Positions 1 to 6,828 of a stretch of DNA of 7,305 nucleotides are shown here, in pieces. A program made the position numbers and the translations under genes. Location of the stretch: contig DCFC01000051.1 in assembly GCA_002314325.1 (NCBI GenBank), positions 1-7,305 of the forward strand, in the 5' to 3' direction. Source of the DNA: Megamonas hypermegale. GTDB taxonomy: Bacteria; Bacillota; Negativicutes; Selenomonadales; Selenomonadaceae. A model generated the notes under the pieces. It made no database searches. It was given only the letters and a program-made list of their open reading frames with translations, and was not told the origin of the DNA. Within the stretch, counting starts at the first letter, position 1, and each line of letters begins with the position of its first letter.

Positions 1-36
1 AGCGAAACGTTAAAAAGGTTTTTTCTTTTTGGTTCG

Positions 37-64
37 TTTTTCTTTTGACCTTTCAAAAGAAAAA
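37..64 (-). terminator. Hairpin just downstream of the 5'-nucleotidase gene, possible weak terminator
   Basis: A perfect 12-bp inverted repeat (37-48 against 53-64, arm TTTTTCTTTTGA) closes a 4-base loop and begins 7 bases after the stop codon of the minus-strand 5'-nucleotidase gene, the usual place for a transcription terminator. It is not a textbook intrinsic terminator: the stem is AT-rich and, on the minus strand, it is followed by an A-rich run, not a U tract. An alternative pairing of AAAGGT (14-19) with ACCTTT (48-53) is also possible. It may act as a weak terminator or as a 3'-end stabilising structure. Confidence 0.4.
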
Positions 65-71
65 TGAACAA

Positions 72-1688
72 TTATTTAATTATAATTCTTCCTTGTCCAT
101 AAGGATTTTTATACGTATCGCCGATAACGGCATGCAAATGATTTTGAATGTATTCGATGATGACATCTGTTTCCGACATCATTTCGTCTTGGATTAAACG
201 GGCATTTTTAAACATGGTCATACCGTTGCCGCCGAGTTTGAGGATATAGGAAGTGCCGCCGACGGTGTATTTTTTATTTAAATCGAGCGGCTTGCCGTTT
301 ATCAGGACATTTTGCACGCGGTAAGCTCCTTCTGTTTTAATAAAATTGCCTTTATCGTCCGTTACGATGCCGGAAGGAATGGTGCTGTCAATCGTGTAGG
401 TCAATCCTGCAACCTGTAAAAAGCCGCCGTTTTCCTGCGGATAGTCTTTAGCGCCCATCTCCAGCGCATCTAAAATCTGCTGTCCTGTTGCTTCGATGAT
501 TACGCACATATTGCCGAATGGAAATGCGGTCAGGATATCGTTGTAGGTGAAGGTTGAAGCGGGAATTTCGTTGCGGATGCCGCCGCCGTTGCACAGGGCA
601 ATATCGGTATCAAGTACATTTTTATAAGCATCCGTTACGAAATCGCCGAGATTTGTTTCACCGCTGCGGATTAAGCGTTTTCCGTTTTGCGGGTCGATTG
701 TGGTGAGATTTACCTCGGATTTGCCGATGGTCTGATTTAAAATCGGTGCGAATTTCTGTTTTTCCTCATTGATTAAAGCTTTGATTTTCGGGTCGGAAAG
801 ACTTAAATCGGCTATTAATAATACGGAAATTTTACCGTCAGGTTCGATGGCTAAATGTCCGAGGTTATTTAATTTTGTACCGGTCTGCGTGATGATGACG
901 TCTTTTCCCTGTTTGTTTTTGACAGTATCTTTTAATACCGTTTCATGGGAATGTCCGTCGATAATAATGTCAATGCCTGTTGTATTGCGGGCGACAGCGA
1001 GGCTGCTCCAGCGGGGCGTTATGCCGTGTTCGCCCAGATGAGCGACAAGTATTATATAATCGGTATGCTGTTTTTTTACCGTATCGACAGTCTGCTGAAT
1101 TTTGGCGTAAAGTTTTTTGCCGGTATCGTCTTCGGCGAAAGAGTAGATGAATTTGCCGTGTTCATCCTGAAAGAATGCCGGTGTGGATGATGTAAGACTT
1201 TCCGGTGTCGTTACGCCGATTAGAGCTATTTTCGTATCGCCGAACTGCATGATTTTATAGGCTGGCAAAAGATTTTTGCCAGTGTTCAAATTAATTAGAT
1301 TGGCGGAATAGTAGCCGCAGTTCAATAAGTTATCGAGTTCGAGAAAGCGGTTCATGCCGTAGTCAAACTCGTGATTGCCGGGAATGGCAAAATCGTAGCC
1401 GACGGCATTCATGATGTTGACGATACTTTCGCCTTGGGATAATTTGCCGATAGGTGCGCCTTGAACGGCATCACCGGCATCGATTAAAGCGACGTACGGC
1501 GTGAACTGAGTTAAATCTTCTTTATAGCGGGCGATTTTAGCAAAGCCGATATTGTCCTCGATGCTGCAGTGAATATCATTTGTGTAGAGAAGAATAATCG
1601 GTTTGTCGGCGGCGAAAACTGTAGCAGGAAGAAAAATACTGAGGACAGTGAATAGAATAATGAATAGATTTTGCAGTTTTTTGTACAT
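72..1688 (-). CDS. Exported 5'-nucleotidase / UshA-type metallophosphoesterase
   Basis: This 538-residue protein is a secreted nucleotidase of the UshA/5'-nucleotidase family, which removes phosphate from extracellular nucleotides (some members also hydrolyse UDP-sugars) for salvage of nucleosides and phosphate. Residues 1-26 form a signal peptide: two lysines, a hydrophobic core and a V-F-A cleavage site. The N-terminal calcineurin-like domain has all the expected two-metal motifs: TNDIHC (36-41, D38 and H40), DAGD (70-73), GNHEFDYG (104-111), AHLGEHG (216-222) and DGHSHE (244-249). The C-terminal substrate-binding domain has R-x-x-E-x-N-x-G-D (341-349), NGGGIRNEIP (367-376) and a GGNGM loop near the end. 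Length is normal for the family. There is no LPXTG or C-terminal membrane anchor, so the product is probably released or loosely wall-associated. The ATG start is supported by GGAGG at 1696-1700, seven bases upstream. The exact substrate cannot be read from the sequence. The gene is divergent from the MFS gene. Confidence 0.93.
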   Translation of the reverse strand: MYKKLQNLFIILFTVLSIFLPATVFAADKPIILLYTNDIHCSIEDNIGFAKIARYKEDLTQFTPYVALIDAGDAVQGAPIGKLSQGESIVNIMNAVGYDFAIPGNHEFDYGMNRFLELDNLLNCGYYSANLINLNTGKNLLPAYKIMQFGDTKIALIGVTTPESLTSSTPAFFQDEHGKFIYSFAEDDTGKKLYAKIQQTVDTVKKQHTDYIILVAHLGEHGITPRWSSLAVARNTTGIDIIIDGHSHETVLKDTVKNKQGKDVIITQTGTKLNNLGHLAIEPDGKISVLLIADLSLSDPKIKALINEEKQKFAPILNQTIGKSEVNLTTIDPQNGKRLIRSGETNLGDFVTDAYKNVLDTDIALCNGGGIRNEIPASTFTYNDILTAFPFGNMCVIIEATGQQILDALEMGAKDYPQENGGFLQVAGLTYTIDSTIPSGIVTDDKGNFIKTEGAYRVQNVLINGKPLDLNKKYTVGGTSYILKLGGNGMTMFKNARLIQDEMMSETDVIIEYIQNHLHAVIGDTYKNPYGQGRIIIK

Positions 1689-1695
1689 AGAATTA

Positions 1696-1700
1696 CCTCC
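1696..1700 (-). promoter_or_regulatory. Ribosome binding site of the 5'-nucleotidase gene
   Basis: GGAGG on the minus strand lies 7 bases before the ATG at 1688-1686. It fixes the start and keeps the signal peptide intact. Confidence 0.85.
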
Positions 1701-1790
1701 GTTTTGAAATACGATTGTTATAAAATTGGCAATAAATAGTGATAGAAATTGTTGATGAAATATATTATTATGTCATTTGGAATAAATTTC

Positions 1791-1821
1791 TTGACTATTG
1801 TGTCGCACAATACTTTATAAT
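1791..1821 (+). promoter_or_regulatory. Sigma-70 type promoter of the MFS gene with a 19-bp spacer
   Basis: TTGACT at 1791-1796 matches the -35 consensus at five of six bases, and TATAAT at 1816-1821 is a perfect -10. They are 19 bases apart, where 17 is usual. A start of transcription near 1828 would leave a leader of about 26 bases before the ATG at 1854. The long spacer coincides with a palindrome, as listed separately. I found no equally convincing promoter for the divergent 5'-nucleotidase gene in 1689-1853. Confidence 0.75.
1796..1812. promoter_or_regulatory. Operator-like palindrome inside the MFS promoter spacer
   Basis: TATTGTGTCGCACAATA is a perfect 7-bp dyad (1796-1802 and 1806-1812) around TCG. 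It occupies nearly the whole region between the -35 and -10 boxes. A dyad in a 19-20 bp spacer is the arrangement used by MerR-family activators, which twist the DNA to correct the spacing. A GntR- or TetR-type repressor covering the promoter would also fit. No regulator gene is present in the window, so the cognate protein is unknown. Confidence 0.6.
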
Positions 1822-1839
1822 GTCATTGAAAAACTTAAT

Positions 1840-1848
1840 GGAAGGAAA
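1840..1848 (+). promoter_or_regulatory. Ribosome binding site of the MFS gene
   Basis: GGAAGGAAA ends a few bases before the ATG at 1854, with AGG ending 8 bases upstream. This supports the 1854 start over an earlier overlapping frame that begins at 1739. Confidence 0.75.
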
Positions 1849-1853
1849 TTTTT

Positions 1854-3017
1854 ATGAGTGTAGAAGAAAAATATTTGAGTCAGTTCAAAGCTGGTACAAA
1901 AGAACAGCATGCGGCAAGATGTTCGTTTTTTCTGGCGGGTTTTACGGTGGCGACATGGGCACCGATGATACCGGCGGTCAAAGAACGATTGCAAATCGGC
2001 GATGATGTTTTGGGTATGCTGCTGTTATGTATCGGTATCAGTGCTTTCATATTTATGCCGATAGCCGGAATTTTAAATCAGAAACTGGGTTGCAAGAAAA
2101 TACTCCGTGTCTGTATTATAGCATTTGCGCTTATTTTAGTGGTGATTTCTTTTTTGGATAATATATGGTCGTTCGTAGCCGTGCTGCTGCTGTTCGGTAT
2201 GGTAATGGGAACGGTCGACGTAACAATGAATATGAATTCCGTAATTGTCGAAAAGCTGTCGCAAAAGCGCATAATGTCGAGTATGCACGCCATGTGGAGC
2301 GTAGGCTGTTTCTGCGGTGCGGGACTGTTTAGTGTTTTGGCAAAAGCAGGTTTGGCGATTGTAACGATAGCAATTATTCATTGTGCCATTATCTGTGTGC
2401 TGGCGCTTGCCGCAAGTCCGTATTTTTTGGCGTATAAAGGGGCGAGCAATGAAAAACCGGTGGCAATTCCGCGCGGCATTGTCGTGCTGTTCGGTATTCT
2501 GGCTTGTATAAGTTTTCTGGCGGAAGGCGCTGTAATGGACTGGAGCGGCGTTTTCCTGACGGAAGCTAAAGGGCTGGATTTATCGCTGGCCGGTATAGGG
2601 TATGCGATTTTTTCCGTAGCAATGCTTGTTATCCGCTTTATCGGCGACAAAGCGGTGCAGGTAATCGGGGAACAGCGGATTTGCGTTTTCGGTGCAGTGA
2701 TTGCCGGGATAGGCTTTTTGCTGGTGGTGCTGATTGATAATTTCTATTTGATGCCGCTCGGTTTTATTCTTATCGGTCTAGGTGCTGCCAATATTGTACC
2801 GGTATTGTATTCTCTCTTGAAAAATCAGAATGATATGCCGATAAATGCCGCCGTTACGGCGATAACATGCATGGGATATACGGGCGTGATTTTAGGCCCT
2901 GCCGTTTTGGGTTTCATAGCGCACGGCGCGGGCATAACGTTCGTATTTTATTTATTGGCGGCTCTGTTTATGATGGAAGCCGTGTTGGCAAAGTATATTT
3001 TTAATAAATTGGGTTAA
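1854..3017 (+). CDS. MFS transporter, YbjJ-like subfamily
   Basis: A 387-residue, strongly hydrophobic inner-membrane protein with about 12 predicted helices, fitting the major facilitator superfamily. Features resembling the YbjJ-like branch are WAPMIPAVKE in the first loop, an AGILNQKLGCKK loop between helices 2 and 3 (a degenerate MFS motif A), DVTMNMNSVIVEK followed by MSSMHAMWSVG in the middle of the N-terminal half, and AEGAVMDWSGVFL opening the C-terminal half. Such proteins are proton-coupled exporters or permeases of mostly unknown substrate, and none can be assigned here. The gene stands alone: it diverges from the 5'-nucleotidase gene and converges on the antiporter gene. Its promoter carries a MerR-like spacer palindrome, which would suit a transporter induced by its own substrate, but that is inference. 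The stop codon lies in the A tract of the downstream terminator. Confidence 0.88.
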   Translation: MSVEEKYLSQFKAGTKEQHAARCSFFLAGFTVATWAPMIPAVKERLQIGDDVLGMLLLCIGISAFIFMPIAGILNQKLGCKKILRVCIIAFALILVVISFLDNIWSFVAVLLLFGMVMGTVDVTMNMNSVIVEKLSQKRIMSSMHAMWSVGCFCGAGLFSVLAKAGLAIVTIAIIHCAIICVLALAASPYFLAYKGASNEKPVAIPRGIVVLFGILACISFLAEGAVMDWSGVFLTEAKGLDLSLAGIGYAIFSVAMLVIRFIGDKAVQVIGEQRICVFGAVIAGIGFLLVVLIDNFYLMPLGFILIGLGAANIVPVLYSLLKNQNDMPINAAVTAITCMGYTGVILGPAVLGFIAHGAGITFVFYLLAALFMMEAVLAKYIFNKLG

Positions 3018-3054
3018 AAAAAGCGTGCTGAAAATAAATCAGCACGCTTTTTTT
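3016..3054. terminator. Bidirectional intrinsic terminator shared by the MFS and antiporter genes
   Basis: A perfect 16-bp inverted repeat (3016-3031 against 3039-3054) with the core AGCGTGCTGA/TCAGCACGCT encloses a 7-base AAATAAA loop. Seven As on one side and seven Ts on the other give a U tract in both directions, so it can end transcription of both converging genes. The TAA of the MFS gene (3015-3017) and the TAA of the antiporter gene (3055-3053) both overlap its arms. Confidence 0.95.
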
Positions 3055-4669
3055 AAGCTAAATGAAAGAGATTTTTCTGCGAATATACGACGAGCACGTC
3101 GCCGGCGTTTATTTCACTGTTGCCGTCGGGAATGATGTCCTGCCCGTCTCTTTGGATTAATACGACAAGCGAGTCTTTGCCGATATCGGCTTCCCGCAGT
3201 TTTTTACCAATTAGGGCATGGTCTTTGTTTATCGTGATTTCGTTTAGTTCAATGCCGTCTTTGTCCTGATAACTCTTGGCGCAGATAATGAGCGAGTCGT
3301 CATTTTTCAGAACGGTATTGCCCTTCGGCGTGATTGTTGCTCCCTGCCGCAAGATGGCGGCAATCAGAGCGCCGGGGATGGAGCCGATTTCATGAATTTG
3401 TCTGCCGACCCACGGATGATTGTTTTTCAGTTCGAGACGGATGAATTTGATGTCGTTTTCATCGGAATAATCATTGAACGTTTTGAGTACGTTTTCATTA
3501 TCGTCAATCATATTGAGTTTTTTGGAAGCTATCGGCAGAAAAGCTCCCTGAAACAACAGCGACAATAAAACGACGCAGAATACAATGGAAAAAATGGAGT
3601 CATCATGATAATTCGGCGAAACGACAGCGACGATGGCGAATACGATGGAAGCCGCTCCGCGCAGACCAGCCCAGGAAATTATTAGTTGTTGGTTGGCGGG
3701 TGCTTTAAAAGGAGTTAAAAGCACGGCGACAGCTACAGGACGGGCAACAAGTGTGAGAAACAGTGCGATGAACAGTGCCGGTACAAAATATAAAACGAGA
3801 TTGGAAGGAAATACGAGCAGTCCCAACAAAAAGAAGATGACCATCTGCATCATGCCGTTGAAAGCGTCGAAGAAATTGACGAGATTTTTCTTTTTCGGAA
3901 TGCGCTGATTGCCGAGAATGATACCGGCGATATAGGTGCTCAGATAACCGTTGCCGCCGATGAAGGACGGCAGAGTATATGCGGCAAGCGCGATGGCAAC
4001 GAGAAAGATGGAGTCGAAACCGTCTTCACCGAAACGGACATGGCGCAGTATCCAGCTGCCGATGTAGGCAAGCGCCGTACCGATTAACAGGCCATAGACA
4101 AGCTGGGAAAAAACGGAATAGCTTATGTCAGAAAAAGATATATCTCCGCCCATAGCTGAAAGCAGGATAATTGTCATCATATAAGCACACGGGTCATTAC
4201 TGCCGCTTTCGATTTCCAGCATAGGCGCGGTGCCGTATTTTAAGTTGAGGCGCTGCGAGCGCAGGATGGAAAAGACGGAAGCCGCGTCGGTGGAGCTCAG
4301 TACGGCGCCAATCAACATGCCTTCCAGCAGAGGCAGATTAAAAACGAGATGACAGAACAGACCGGTAAGAACGGCCGTTATGAGTGTGCCGAGCGTGCTT
4401 AAAAGCGTGGCTTTGACGGCTACGGGCCGAGCCGTGCTCCATTTTGTGCCGAAACCGCCGTAGAACATGATGAAGATGAGGGCGGAGGAACAGATTTTTT
4501 CGGCAAAGGAATAATTTTCAAAGTCGATTTTAAAAATTCCTTCCGAACCGAACAGCATACCGAGTCCGATGAAAAAAAGCAGGGTAGGAAGCCCGAGACG
4601 GGAAGAAATTTTGCTGCCGATGACACAGGCGATTAGGACGACGGCAGACAGTAAAAGTATAGAGTTCAT
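3053..4669 (-). CDS. CPA1/NhaP2-type potassium (or sodium)/proton antiporter with two RCK_C domains
   Basis: This integral membrane antiporter exchanges cytoplasmic K+ or Na+ for protons and helps control pH, ion content and turgor. The first 380 or so residues form the CPA1 transport domain. It begins with a helix followed by SKISSRLGLPTLLFFIGLGM and has SSTDAASVF (D128) and the ESGSNDP motif (N158-D159), the aspartates expected to bind cation. A linker is followed by two RCK_C/TrkA_C-like modules (roughly 405-465 and 475-535), small regulatory domains thought to sense nucleotides or ions. The arrangement resembles NhaP2/CvrA proteins, which favour potassium, but ion preference cannot be read from sequence. 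A longer reading frame begins with TTG at 4681. I chose the ATG at 4669 (538 residues) because the GGA next to the TTG is too close to serve it, whereas AAGGA and GGA lie 12 and 7 bases before this ATG. It lies downstream of fbp on the same strand. Confidence 0.87.
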   Translation of the reverse strand: MNSILLLSAVVLIACVIGSKISSRLGLPTLLFFIGLGMLFGSEGIFKIDFENYSFAEKICSSALIFIMFYGGFGTKWSTARPVAVKATLLSTLGTLITAVLTGLFCHLVFNLPLLEGMLIGAVLSSTDAASVFSILRSQRLNLKYGTAPMLEIESGSNDPCAYMMTIILLSAMGGDISFSDISYSVFSQLVYGLLIGTALAYIGSWILRHVRFGEDGFDSIFLVAIALAAYTLPSFIGGNGYLSTYIAGIILGNQRIPKKKNLVNFFDAFNGMMQMVIFFLLGLLVFPSNLVLYFVPALFIALFLTLVARPVAVAVLLTPFKAPANQQLIISWAGLRGAASIVFAIVAVVSPNYHDDSIFSIVFCVVLLSLLFQGAFLPIASKKLNMIDDNENVLKTFNDYSDENDIKFIRLELKNNHPWVGRQIHEIGSIPGALIAAILRQGATITPKGNTVLKNDDSLIICAKSYQDKDGIELNEITINKDHALIGKKLREADIGKDSLVVLIQRDGQDIIPDGNSEINAGDVLVVYSQKNLFHLA

Positions 4670-4711
4670 AATAAAATCCAATCCTTTTCATATTATTTTT
4701 CTATATAAATA

Positions 4712-4740
4712 AGTATAAAGGATTGAAAAGGAAATATCCA
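4712..4740 (-). promoter_or_regulatory. Candidate promoter of the antiporter gene
   Basis: On the minus strand TGGATA (4740-4735) and TATACT (4717-4712) are separated by 17 bases. The -10 matches consensus at five of six positions and the -35 at four. It lies in the 90-base gap after fbp, so the antiporter may have its own promoter as well as possible read-through from fbp, because no clear terminator separates them. The region also carries TCCTTTTCA (4682-4690) repeated inversely at 4724-4732, of unknown meaning. Confidence 0.35.
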
Positions 4741-4759
4741 TTAAAGTTTAATTAAAATT

Positions 4760-6655
4760 TTAAGCTCTTTCCGGAATTAAGCCGTTCTGGTAGGCGAGCA
4801 TTAAATGGTAAATATCGTTCAGTTCCTCCTGAATTTCTACGCCTAAATCGGTATCGGCGGTGCAGGAATGGAAATTTTGCAGCTCCAGCGTGCACGATAC
4901 GGATTCAATGTCCTGGTTAGCTTTTAACGCTTCCTTGATATTGGTGAAGGTCTGATGTTCCAGCAGACGCAGCCCGCGGGAATTGGAAATCAGAGTATAA
5001 CCGGCAATGCCCGTTTTATTATGGTACGCTTTGCAGAAGCCGCCGTCGATGATTATCGTTTTGCCGTTGGCTTTTACAGGGCTTTCACCTGCTTTTACCT
5101 TGACGGGAACGTGGCCGTTTATGATGTGGCCGTGTTTTATCTTCAGAGAAAATTCTTCCAAAATCATGTTGCAGATGTTTTCATCGTCGCAGTAGCGGTA
5201 GTAGGCGTCGGACGGTTCAACCCAGGTCGATTTGTCTTCGATGTACATGCGTTCAAATGTTTTAAATTCGCGGCCGGAAAACGGCGAGTATCTGCCGCAC
5301 CAGAAATAATACATCAAATCGACGGCTTTCGGGTCGTACAGACCGAGATACGCCTGGCGGATTGTCTTGTCGCAGAAATCGAGGTAATTTTTGCCGTAAT
5401 ATTTGTTGTGGTTCAGTTCCACGCGCATGAAAGTCCCGTCTTCGTTGAGCGGAATACAGCCGTGATAGAGCAGATTATTGTTGCAGGCCTTGTAGACGCT
5501 GCCTTTCTGGTAAAGAAAATCAATGTGTTTTTTCAGGCGCACACTGTCGAGGAAGGAGGATTTTATTTCGTCGAGAACGTGCTGTTCTTCTTCGGTGAGC
5601 TCATATGGATTGTTCGGGTCGATGGTAGGGAATGACGGACTTTTTACCGGGTATATTTTGCCGTTTAATTTAATGTGTTTGGAGATGTAGTCGATTTTAT
5701 CCAGCAAAAGACGGCTGTCCATTTTAAAATCCGGATTACGTTTTATGAGCTGACCTTCTAGTTTGAATAAAATGATGGAAATGGTGCGTTTCATGGCGGT
5801 ATTCAGGCTCTTGTCGGGATACAGCTTGTTGGCGAGCGAGGATAGCGGGCGCAGGCTGATAGCGTAGCCTTTTTCCAGAACGGCCGTATTGTTGTAGGAA
5901 ACGCTGTTGCGGACGACGGTGGCGATGCAGGCATCATTGCCGCACATTGCGCCCATCCAGAGTATATCGTGATTGCCCCACTGGATATCGACGGAATGGT
6001 GCTGGCGCAGCATGTCGATGATGGAGTCGGGACGCTGGCCTCTGTCGAAAATGTCGCCGACAATATGCAGATGAGCTACAGCGAGTTTTTTGATGAATTT
6101 CGTGAAGGCGATGATATATTCGTCGCCGCTGTTGATATTGATTAGAGTATTTAAAATCGTATTGAAATACACTTCCTGGAAGGTATCGTCATGTGGGCGC
6201 GCCGTCATGAGTTCCAGAATAATTGTTTCGTAACCCTGCGGCAGGAGGTTTTTCAGTTCGGATTGAGGATATTTATAGGACATTAAGCGGGACAGACCGA
6301 GCAGACGGCGCAGATTTTCCGAGTACCATTTGTGTGAAAGGGCTTTTTTTTCTCGCAAATCCATTATTTTTTCCTTAGGATAATAAATCAGCGTGCAAAA
6401 TTCGGCCCGTTGCGCCGGTGTCATTTCTTTTTCAAATAAGTAGTCGACTTTTTCCTTGATGACGCCGGAGCAGTTGTTGATGATGTGGAAGAATGATTCG
6501 TATTCGCCGTGCAGGTCGCTCATGAAGTGTTCAGTAGGGCGGGCGAGGTTCAAAATTGCTTTGAGGCGGATTAATTCGGTTACGACGGATTGGCGGTTGG
6601 GGTATTTTTCGGATAAAAGATAGAGATACTTGTACTTTTGGCGGTTTTTGTCCAT
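4760..6655 (-). CDS. fbp: Fructose-1,6-bisphosphatase, class III
   Basis: The 631-residue cytoplasmic enzyme hydrolyses fructose 1,6-bisphosphate to fructose 6-phosphate and phosphate, the key step of gluconeogenesis. It belongs to the class III, calcineurin-like family found mainly in Bacillota and typified by Bacillus subtilis Fbp, unrelated to the classical class I enzyme. The two-metal phosphoesterase motifs are all present: MSDLHGEYESF (45-55, D47 and H49), GDIFDRG (200-206), WGNHD (226-230), YHGCIP (397-402), INGHVPVK (512-519) and IIDGGFCKAYH (535-545). The long inserted segment between residues 240 and 390 is normal for this class, and the length is slightly below the roughly 670 residues of the B. 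subtilis protein. Family members need manganese and are typically allosterically controlled by phosphoenolpyruvate and AMP. The ATG start is supported by AAGGAG seven bases upstream. The gene is followed by the antiporter gene on the same strand; no functional link is evident. Confidence 0.96.
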   Translation of the reverse strand: MDKNRQKYKYLYLLSEKYPNRQSVVTELIRLKAILNLARPTEHFMSDLHGEYESFFHIINNCSGVIKEKVDYLFEKEMTPAQRAEFCTLIYYPKEKIMDLREKKALSHKWYSENLRRLLGLSRLMSYKYPQSELKNLLPQGYETIILELMTARPHDDTFQEVYFNTILNTLININSGDEYIIAFTKFIKKLAVAHLHIVGDIFDRGQRPDSIIDMLRQHHSVDIQWGNHDILWMGAMCGNDACIATVVRNSVSYNNTAVLEKGYAISLRPLSSLANKLYPDKSLNTAMKRTISIILFKLEGQLIKRNPDFKMDSRLLLDKIDYISKHIKLNGKIYPVKSPSFPTIDPNNPYELTEEEQHVLDEIKSSFLDSVRLKKHIDFLYQKGSVYKACNNNLLYHGCIPLNEDGTFMRVELNHNKYYGKNYLDFCDKTIRQAYLGLYDPKAVDLMYYFWCGRYSPFSGREFKTFERMYIEDKSTWVEPSDAYYRYCDDENICNMILEEFSLKIKHGHIINGHVPVKVKAGESPVKANGKTIIIDGGFCKAYHNKTGIAGYTLISNSRGLRLLEHQTFTNIKEALKANQDIESVSCTLELQNFHSCTADTDLGVEIQEELNDIYHLMLAYQNGLIPERA

Positions 6656-6662
6656 GACGATG

Positions 6663-6668
6663 CTCCTT
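6663..6668 (-). promoter_or_regulatory. Ribosome binding site of fbp
   Basis: AAGGAG on the minus strand, seven bases before the ATG at 6655-6653, is close to ideal and fixes the fbp start. Confidence 0.85.
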
Positions 6669-6691
6669 TATATAAAAATTATTGATGATGA

Positions 6692-6711
6692 AAATCTGTA
6701 GTTATAGATTT
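6692..6711. promoter_or_regulatory. Operator-like dyad at the fbp transcription start
   Basis: AAATCTGTAGTTATAGATTT has two 9-base arms that match at eight positions around a 2-base centre. It covers the transcription start predicted from the -10 box at 6717-6712, the usual place for a repressor. The mismatch and AT-richness mean chance is possible, and no regulator is known from the window. Confidence 0.35.
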
Positions 6712-6740
6712 ATTATATAGTATGCGTTTTAAGAAATAAA
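6712..6740 (-). promoter_or_regulatory. Candidate fbp promoter
   Basis: A perfect TATAAT lies on the minus strand at 6717-6712. The hexamer 17 bases upstream is TTTATT (6740-6735), a weak -35. Transcription would start near 6705 and give a leader of about 50 bases. The spacer contains one copy of a 12-base direct repeat (TAGTATGCGTTT, 6718-6729) whose near-identical partner TAGTATACGTTT lies at 6775-6786. Confidence 0.45.
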
Positions 6741-6786
6741 TAGTTATTTTATTTTTATGAAAAAAATTAAAATTTAGTATACGTTT
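6718..6786. repeat. Pair of 12-base direct repeats upstream of fbp
   Basis: TAGTATGCGTTT (6718-6729) and TAGTATACGTTT (6775-6786) differ at one base, and their starts are 57 bases apart. One falls in the fbp promoter spacer and the other upstream. They could be paired protein-binding sites or duplicated promoter elements. The surrounding AT-rich sequence makes chance similarity possible. Confidence 0.35.
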
Positions 6787-6828
6787 ACTAGAAATTTTAG
6801 TGATATATTTTTCCGGTTGATTTCCTAA

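Noticed and set aside
769..1190. Two overlapping plus-strand frames within the 5'-nucleotidase gene
   Set aside because: Antisense shadows of a gene with complete catalytic motifs, with no family resemblance of their own.
1739..2005. An 88-codon plus-strand frame starting before the MFS gene
   Set aside because: It runs through the promoter and into the MFS gene in another frame, and its start precedes the -35 box of the MFS promoter.
2078..2650. Minus-strand frames within the MFS gene
   Set aside because: Antisense to a well-supported membrane protein gene, with compositionally biased translations and no motifs.
3633..3908. A 91-codon plus-strand frame within the antiporter gene
   Set aside because: Antisense shadow with no recognisable domain.
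4670..4681. TTG start giving the antiporter four extra residues
   Set aside because: The only Shine-Dalgarno-like bases directly abut the TTG with no spacing, whereas the ATG at 4669 has suitable spacing and gives the usual N-terminus of this family.
4741..4762. AT-rich tract after fbp as a terminator
   Set aside because: It has only weak A/T self-complementarity and no stable stem, so read-through into the antiporter gene cannot be excluded.
4955..5635. A 226-codon open frame on the plus strand
   Set aside because: It lies wholly antisense to fbp, has low-complexity V/F/A-rich sequence typical of a mirror frame, and resembles no family I know.
6656..6705. A riboswitch or leader peptide in the fbp leader
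   Set aside because: The leader is only about 50 bases, has no recognisable aptamer fold and no small open frame with a ribosome binding site.
6757..6777. A six-codon open frame (MKKIKI) in the fbp-IS gap
   Set aside because: Too short, in AT-rich sequence, and without a ribosome binding site.
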